NCBI RefSeq assembly: GCF_001690655.1
Contig: NZ_LZHQ01000011.1
Span: 1 to 64,000 of the forward strand
Direction: 5' to 3'
DNA: 64,000 nucleotides
Origin: Gilliamella sp. Occ3-1
GTDB lineage: Bacteria; Pseudomonadota; Gammaproteobacteria; Enterobacterales; Orbaceae
Each line of letters starts with the position of its first letter. Positions within the stretch are counted from its first letter, which is position 1. A program made the position numbers and the translations under genes. The notes beneath the pieces are model-generated. The model did no database searches and was not told the origin of the DNA. It saw nothing but the letters and a program-made list of their open reading frames with translations. Positions 59,823-64,000 of this stretch are shown here, in pieces.

Positions 59823-60584
59823 ATGAGTGAAACAGTTTATGGCCTACACGCCATTGAAGCATTATTAGCACGTTCCCCAGAAAGAATTATTGAAGTATTT
59901 ATTATTAAAGGGCGTGAAGATAAACGCCTTCTTGCTGTTGTGCGTCAATTAGAGCAACTTGGTTTGCCAGTTAAAGTTGCTAATCGCCAATGGTTAGATG
60001 AAAAATCTAAAAATGGTGTACATCAAGGTATTTTAGCCATGGTTACGCCGAATCGAGGTTATCAAGAAAATGATATACCTTTGCTCATGGAACAACAGCC
60101 AAATCCAGTTATTTTAATTTTAGATGGTGTAACTGATCCGCATAATTTAGGTGCCTGTATAAGAACTGCTGATGCTGCTGGTGTCGATTTTATTATTGTA
60201 CCAAAGGATCGTTCTGCACCGCTCAATTCAACGGCACAAAAAGTTGCTTGTGGCGCAGCTGAAAGCGTGCCCGTAGTTAGGGTGACCAATTTAGCCCGTA
60301 CAATGCGAATGCTGCAAGATGAGTACCAAGTTTGGATTGTGGGCACCGCTGGAGAAGCGGATAGAGCGCTTTATCAAACAAACTTTTATAAAACATCAAC
60401 ACAGACCGCACTTGCATTGGTAATGGGTGCTGAAGGTGAAGGTATGCGTCGTTTAACCAAAGAACACTGTGATGAATTGGTGAGCATTCCAATGGCAGGT
60501 ATTGTGTCATCACTAAATGTATCAGTTGCAACTGGTGTTTGTTTATTTGAAATTGTTCGGCAAAAATCAGCTATCAGAACCTAA
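59823..60584 (+). CDS. rlmB: 23S rRNA (Gm2251) 2'-O-methyltransferase
   Basis: A SPOUT methyltransferase that methylates G2251 in the ribosomal P-loop. The 253-residue protein has the substrate-binding domain (YGLHAIEALLARSPERI) and the knotted SAM fold with LDGVTDPHNLGACIRTADAAGVD, VMGAEGEGMRRL and IPMAGIVSSLNVSVATGV. It is downstream of rnr, as in E. coli. Confidence 0.96.
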   Translation: MSETVYGLHAIEALLARSPERIIEVFIIKGREDKRLLAVVRQLEQLGLPVKVANRQWLDEKSKNGVHQGILAMVTPNRGYQENDIPLLMEQQPNPVILILDGVTDPHNLGACIRTADAAGVDFIIVPKDRSAPLNSTAQKVACGAAESVPVVRVTNLARTMRMLQDEYQVWIVGTAGEADRALYQTNFYKTSTQTALALVMGAEGEGMRRLTKEHCDELVSIPMAGIVSSLNVSVATGVCLFEIVRQKSAIRT

Positions 60585-60766
60585 TTTAGATGGTTATAAC
60601 CGTATTGGCTACCTAACTATTTAAGTTTCATACGAAATCAATAGATTAGTTGAACTTCAATACGGTTAATTAAAACAATCGTAAAAATATATTAGCAAAC
60701 ATCTTTTTTATTAGCATGAATTTTTCATTTGTCTTTAAAAAATTAAGTAAACAAGTGAGTATAATT

Positions 60767-60804
60767 TTGTCAAAAAGTTTCAGGTAACCCTACGTTTCAG
60801 TAAA
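60767..60804 (-). repeat. 38-nt dispersed motif, copy 3 (inverted)
   Basis: Its reverse complement begins TTTACTGAAACG, has the core GTTACCTGAAAC and ends CTTTTTGACAA. It aligns without gaps over 38 positions with the copies at 34193 and 44175. It lies about 130 bases upstream of the PTS regulator, in reverse orientation to it, as with mtlA. Confidence 0.7.
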
Positions 60805-60843
60805 AAATATTGTTTTTTTTATTATATAAATAGACTTTATTCA

Positions 60844-60870
60844 ATTTTTGCCATTTTTATTGGCAAAAAT
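60844..60870. repeat. Inverted repeat upstream of the PTS regulator
   Basis: ATTTTTGCCA and TGGCAAAAAT form a 10-bp perfect stem with a 7-base loop. It is about 65 bases before the regulator start. It could be an operator or part of a leader RNA together with the next hairpin. Confidence 0.55.
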
Positions 60871-60893
60871 ACCAACTATGTAAGCAAATCTAT

Positions 60894-60927
60894 CTCACTT
60901 ATACTTAATTTATGAAGTATAAGTGAG
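60894..60927 (+). promoter_or_regulatory. 13-bp hairpin sequestering the regulator's ribosome site
   Basis: CTCACTTATACTT and AAGTATAAGTGAG form a perfect 13-bp inverted repeat with an 8-base loop. The right arm contains GTGAG, the only Shine-Dalgarno-like sequence before the ATG at 60935. In the mRNA it would hide the ribosome site. It could also be a DNA operator for the regulator. Confidence 0.6.
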
Positions 60928-60934
60928 TAAGTTT

Positions 60935-63025
60935 ATGCGAACAAGAACCATTGAAGTATTTAAAAAATTTATTTCAATCGACTATCCAGTTACTGTCGAA
61001 ATGTTGTCAGAAGAATTTCAGATTAGTGTGCGAACTATTCGTAATGAAATTCAGGAAATTAATCAGTTTTTAACACAAAAACAGTTACCTTTAATTTCAA
61101 CAGTACGTAACAAAGGTTTTGTCATAAATGCGTCTCAAGATCAAAAGTTATTAATCTATAAAGCATTATTGGGTGTACCTGTTTCTTCTGTTTTAAGTAA
61201 AGATGAACGTCAGTTTGATTTGTTATTGTCCATTGCTTTTTCTGCTTCTCCTACTATTTTAAGCCATAAAGAAAATGTTTATTTTGTATCGAAAAGTGTT
61301 TTAGATGATGATATTCGTAAAATCAAGGCTCGATTAAAGAAATATGACATTGAGTTAATTAGCCAACCGAAGCAAGGTATGCAGTTCATTGGTGTAGAGC
61401 GTTCTATTCGTTTAATGATGTATGAAGCTATTAATCAGTATGCGGGTAATTTGGAACTAAATAAACCTTTACATGAATTAAGTTTAATACAACAGCAATT
61501 GTTTAATTATATTCCTCAATCACTTTTTCATAAATTATTGCAATTAGCTCATCAAACTATTAATCGAATTCATGATGAAATTTATGTTCAACAACTTGTG
61601 ATTTTTACTGCTATTTGGGTTGTTAGAAACCAACATCATCATCATCTCACCATGATAAGAACTGATTTTAATAATAATGATTTGGGCGAAATAGCTAAGT
61701 TTATTCATTTAACTTGTCAACAGATTGCTTTGCAGGTTAGCAGGCAAGAGCAACAATACATCATTTATATGTTAGAAGCGTTCAATACCAAGGATATTAA
61801 TAATTATGTCGAATGGTTAAATGCCCAGTTATTAGCTATAAAACTAGTTAATTATGTGGAAGATAAAACACAAATTCCATTTTCGACCAAACAAGAGCAA
61901 TTATACGAGAACCTATGCAAACACTTAGCTGGGCTTATCGCTAGAGTAAATAACAATATCCACATTATCAATCCATTGCTCGATAGCGTTAAACAAAACT
62001 ACAGCGAAATTCACGCCGTTATTACCACTTTTATGCACGATTTTGAAACAACGCTGAGTCATAAAATTTCAGATGATGAGATCGCATTTTTAACTATCCA
62101 TTTTTCGACTTTTGCTAGCGCAATTAATCAAGATCGTAGTTACTATTTTAAAGCTGTAGTGTTATGTGATCATGGTATTGCGACTTCTAATTTACTTGCT
62201 CAGACGCTCAAGGAATTTTTCAGTATCGATATCTTGGCAATTTTGGATCGTAATGATTTGGTTTTGTTGGATCAACTTGATTTTGATTTAATATTTTCTA
62301 CATTTCCATTACAGCACTCAGGTCATCCTGTATTGGTATTAGAGCCTATTTTGAAAGAAAAAAATCATCCTATTATTACGGATTTTTTATATAAACATCG
62401 AGCTAACCAACGCATTGTAAATCATTTAACTGATGCAACCGATCTGTTTTATTCACTTGTCGATTTAATTAAAAAAAGTGGCGGTATTGTGTCTGCTCCT
62501 ATCTATAACCAACTAGAAAAGTGTTTAGCGTTCAATAATCTTAAGATCAATAAAAGGAAAATTCAGCCTATGTTGAAAGATATTCTTACTGATGATGACA
62601 TCATATTGCAGCAAGATAGTTCAGATTGGCGACAAGCGATCAAAATTGCTGCTGAGCCGTTATTAAAAAAACAATTTATTTTACCTTCCTATATTGAAGC
62701 CATGATTAGCTCCGTTGAACAATATGGTCCATATATAGTAATAGGCAAGAATTTAGCTTTGGCTCACGCTCGACCTGAAGACGGCGTAAATCAATTAGGG
62801 GTTAGTGTGGTAACCATGCGTCATGCTGTTGATTTTGGTAATTGTGAAATGGGTCCGGTAAAAATTATATTTTGTTTGGCAGCTATCGATTCGTTTTCTC
62901 ATCTCAATATTATGCGCAGTTTGATTGAGTTGATTAATGATGAAAAAAAACTTGAACGCTTAACAATGTGCCATTCGATACAGCAATTTAAGACAATTTT
63001 ATTTAATGATCCCGAGTCGGATTGA
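60935..63025 (+). CDS. PRD-domain PTS transcriptional activator (BglG/MtlR-type)
   Basis: About 696 residues. The order is an N-terminal DeoR/HTH_11-like domain (VEMLSEEFQISVRTIRNEI), two PRDs (about 180-390), an EIIB-like domain (VVLCDHGIATSNLLAQ, about 410) and a C-terminal EIIA of the fructose/mannitol type with a phospho-His in ALAHARPEDGV (about 610). This is the UlaR/LicR/MtlR-type activator, whose activity is set by PTS phosphorylation. ATG 60935 is preferred over GTG 60923, which lies inside a hairpin arm. It precedes an EIIB and EIIC, so it likely controls them. The EIIA domain could also serve as the transport EIIA. Confidence 0.88.
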   Translation: MRTRTIEVFKKFISIDYPVTVEMLSEEFQISVRTIRNEIQEINQFLTQKQLPLISTVRNKGFVINASQDQKLLIYKALLGVPVSSVLSKDERQFDLLLSIAFSASPTILSHKENVYFVSKSVLDDDIRKIKARLKKYDIELISQPKQGMQFIGVERSIRLMMYEAINQYAGNLELNKPLHELSLIQQQLFNYIPQSLFHKLLQLAHQTINRIHDEIYVQQLVIFTAIWVVRNQHHHHLTMIRTDFNNNDLGEIAKFIHLTCQQIALQVSRQEQQYIIYMLEAFNTKDINNYVEWLNAQLLAIKLVNYVEDKTQIPFSTKQEQLYENLCKHLAGLIARVNNNIHIINPLLDSVKQNYSEIHAVITTFMHDFETTLSHKISDDEIAFLTIHFSTFASAINQDRSYYFKAVVLCDHGIATSNLLAQTLKEFFSIDILAILDRNDLVLLDQLDFDLIFSTFPLQHSGHPVLVLEPILKEKNHPIITDFLYKHRANQRIVNHLTDATDLFYSLVDLIKKSGGIVSAPIYNQLEKCLAFNNLKINKRKIQPMLKDILTDDDIILQQDSSDWRQAIKIAAEPLLKKQFILPSYIEAMISSVEQYGPYIVIGKNLALAHARPEDGVNQLGVSVVTMRHAVDFGNCEMGPVKIIFCLAAIDSFSHLNIMRSLIELINDEKKLERLTMCHSIQQFKTILFNDPESD

Positions 63026-63051
63026 CCATTAAACCTGTAGGAGGATAGAAC

Positions 63052-63354
63052 ATGAGTAATTTAACCATTTTATTTGTTTGTGGCGCAGGGTTAGGCAGTA
63101 GTTTTGCAGCACAAATGGCGACCGAAGATGTACTAAAAGCCAAAGGTATTGAGGCTAAGTTAGATCATACCGATATTTCATCTGCCGCGGCAATGAACTC
63201 CGATATTATCATTACGGCTGAAAATTTCCGGCCTCAGTTTGCTAAATTCAATATTAGCGAACAAACCTCAATTGTCTATCTCAAAAATATTGTATCGAAA
63301 GCTGAAATTGATGAAAAGTTAAGCCCAGTATTGCAACAAAAAGGACTGCTTTAA
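63052..63354 (+). CDS. PTS ascorbate-family EIIB
   Basis: A 100-residue EIIB of the lactose/ascorbate type. The phosphocysteine loop is FVCGAGLGSSFAAQM (Cys at about 10). It starts 26 bases after the regulator (AGGAGG upstream) and precedes the EIIC. It is closest in pattern to UlaB/SgaB; the substrate is not certain. Confidence 0.88.
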   Translation: MSNLTILFVCGAGLGSSFAAQMATEDVLKAKGIEAKLDHTDISSAAAMNSDIIITAENFRPQFAKFNISEQTSIVYLKNIVSKAEIDEKLSPVLQQKGLL

Positions 63355-63375
63355 ATTCACAAATAGGAGAATACC

Positions 63376-64000
63376 ATGGATGTGATTAACTTTATTATCG
63401 ATAATATTTTAACTCAAGCTTCGATAACGATCAGCTTAATTGCTATGTTTGGGTTGATTTTGCAACGTAAATCAGTAGGACAAATTATTTCAGGAAGCCT
63501 TAAAACATTATTGGGCTTTCAAGTGCTTAATGCAGGGTCAAGTATCATTGTGGGCAGTTTGACTTATTTTGGTCATATTTTTACTGCTGGTTTTAATATG
63601 CAAGGGATTATTCCATCTATTGAAGCAATCAATGGGCAAGCAATGAATCAATTAGGATTAGGCCGTGATATTGCCCTTACTTTTTTGATGATTTTTATTT
63701 TTAATATTTTAATTGCTCGTTTTACGCGTTGGAAATATATCTTTTTAACTGGTCAGGCAATTCTTTGGATGGCAACCATGACCACCGTATTTGGCAGTTT
63801 TGCAGGACTTTCAGGGATTATGTTAATTGTTGTTGGCGGTCTTATTGGTGCACTTTTTGCGGTATTTATGCCCGCTATTGCACAGCCGATTATTCGTAAA
63901 GTAACGGGCTCTAATGATATAGCACTTGGGCATTTTTGTACAATTGGTTATTTGTTTGAAGCAGGGGTTGCCTATGTGGTCGGCGAACGAGGTGAAAACA
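63376..64000 (+). CDS. PTS ascorbate-family EIIC (UlaA-like), partial
   Basis: ATG 63376 with AGGAG upstream opens a membrane protein that runs off the window after about 208 residues. It begins MDVINFIIDNILTQASITI and shows GLILQRKSVGQIISGSLKTLLGFQVLNAG (in parts), GQAILWMATMTTVF and DIALGHFCTIGYLFEAGVAY. These are UlaA/SgaT EIIC features. The C-terminal part is not visible. Confidence 0.88.
   Translation, partial: MDVINFIIDNILTQASITISLIAMFGLILQRKSVGQIISGSLKTLLGFQVLNAGSSIIVGSLTYFGHIFTAGFNMQGIIPSIEAINGQAMNQLGLGRDIALTFLMIFIFNILIARFTRWKYIFLTGQAILWMATMTTVFGSFAGLSGIMLIVVGGLIGALFAVFMPAIAQPIIRKVTGSNDIALGHFCTIGYLFEAGVAYVVGERGEN

Overview
The window is a low-GC gammaproteobacterial chromosome segment. 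Gene families, AT-rich codon use and metabolism (mannitol PTS, ascorbate-type PTS, aspartate decarboxylation, MnmE, TypA, RNase R) fit the Orbaceae, most likely a Gilliamella-like insect gut symbiont. That placement is inference; no rRNA or other marker is present.

Region 1 (1-8.7 kb) is accessory. An IS3-family end is followed by a four-gene cyclodipeptide cluster: a YvmC-like cyclodipeptide synthase broken by a one-base frameshift, a cytochrome P450, an MFS exporter and a divergent AraC regulator. This parallels the Bacillus pulcherriminic acid genes yvmC-cypX-yvmA. An intact IS5-family element with inverted repeats follows, then a graveyard of IS3, IS5 and IS903-like remnants around two tiny membrane proteins and a GNAT acetyltransferase.

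Region 2 (8.7-30 kb) is mostly housekeeping: an MHS-type transporter, tag, a DUF218 protein, mnmE, an AI-2E family permease, a lipoprotein, a metal chaperone, thiMED under a TPP riboswitch, trkA, the trpS-gph-rpe-dam-damX-aroK block (without aroB), kdsD, a decayed LysE exporter, an OpgB-like sulfatase-fold transferase, yceF and a universal stress protein.

Region 3 (30-44 kb) has the mtlADR operon, lying between a duplicated 3' fragment of rlmL and intact rlmL. Next to rlmL is a two-gene reverse-transcriptase defence locus of the DRT3 type (drt3a, drt3b). The gap after drt3b holds a structured RNA candidate with an ACACAC stretch, the expected template for the poly(GT) product described for DRT3. 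A decayed IS3 element abuts drt3a, so the IS terminus supplies its Shine-Dalgarno and probably a promoter. glmU-glmS and hemG follow.

Region 4 (44-64 kb) holds typA, fhs with a coupled mini-RnfB ferredoxin, sohB, an aspT-aspD aspartate/alanine operon, purH and purD, a small membrane gene broken at a G9 tract, rnr-rlmB, and a PRD-type regulator with an ascorbate-family PTS EIIB and EIIC; the EIIC runs off the window. A 38-nt motif occurs three times in regions 3 and 4, in the intergenic regions of mtlA, typA and the PTS regulator. I see no rRNA, tRNA or CRISPR array.
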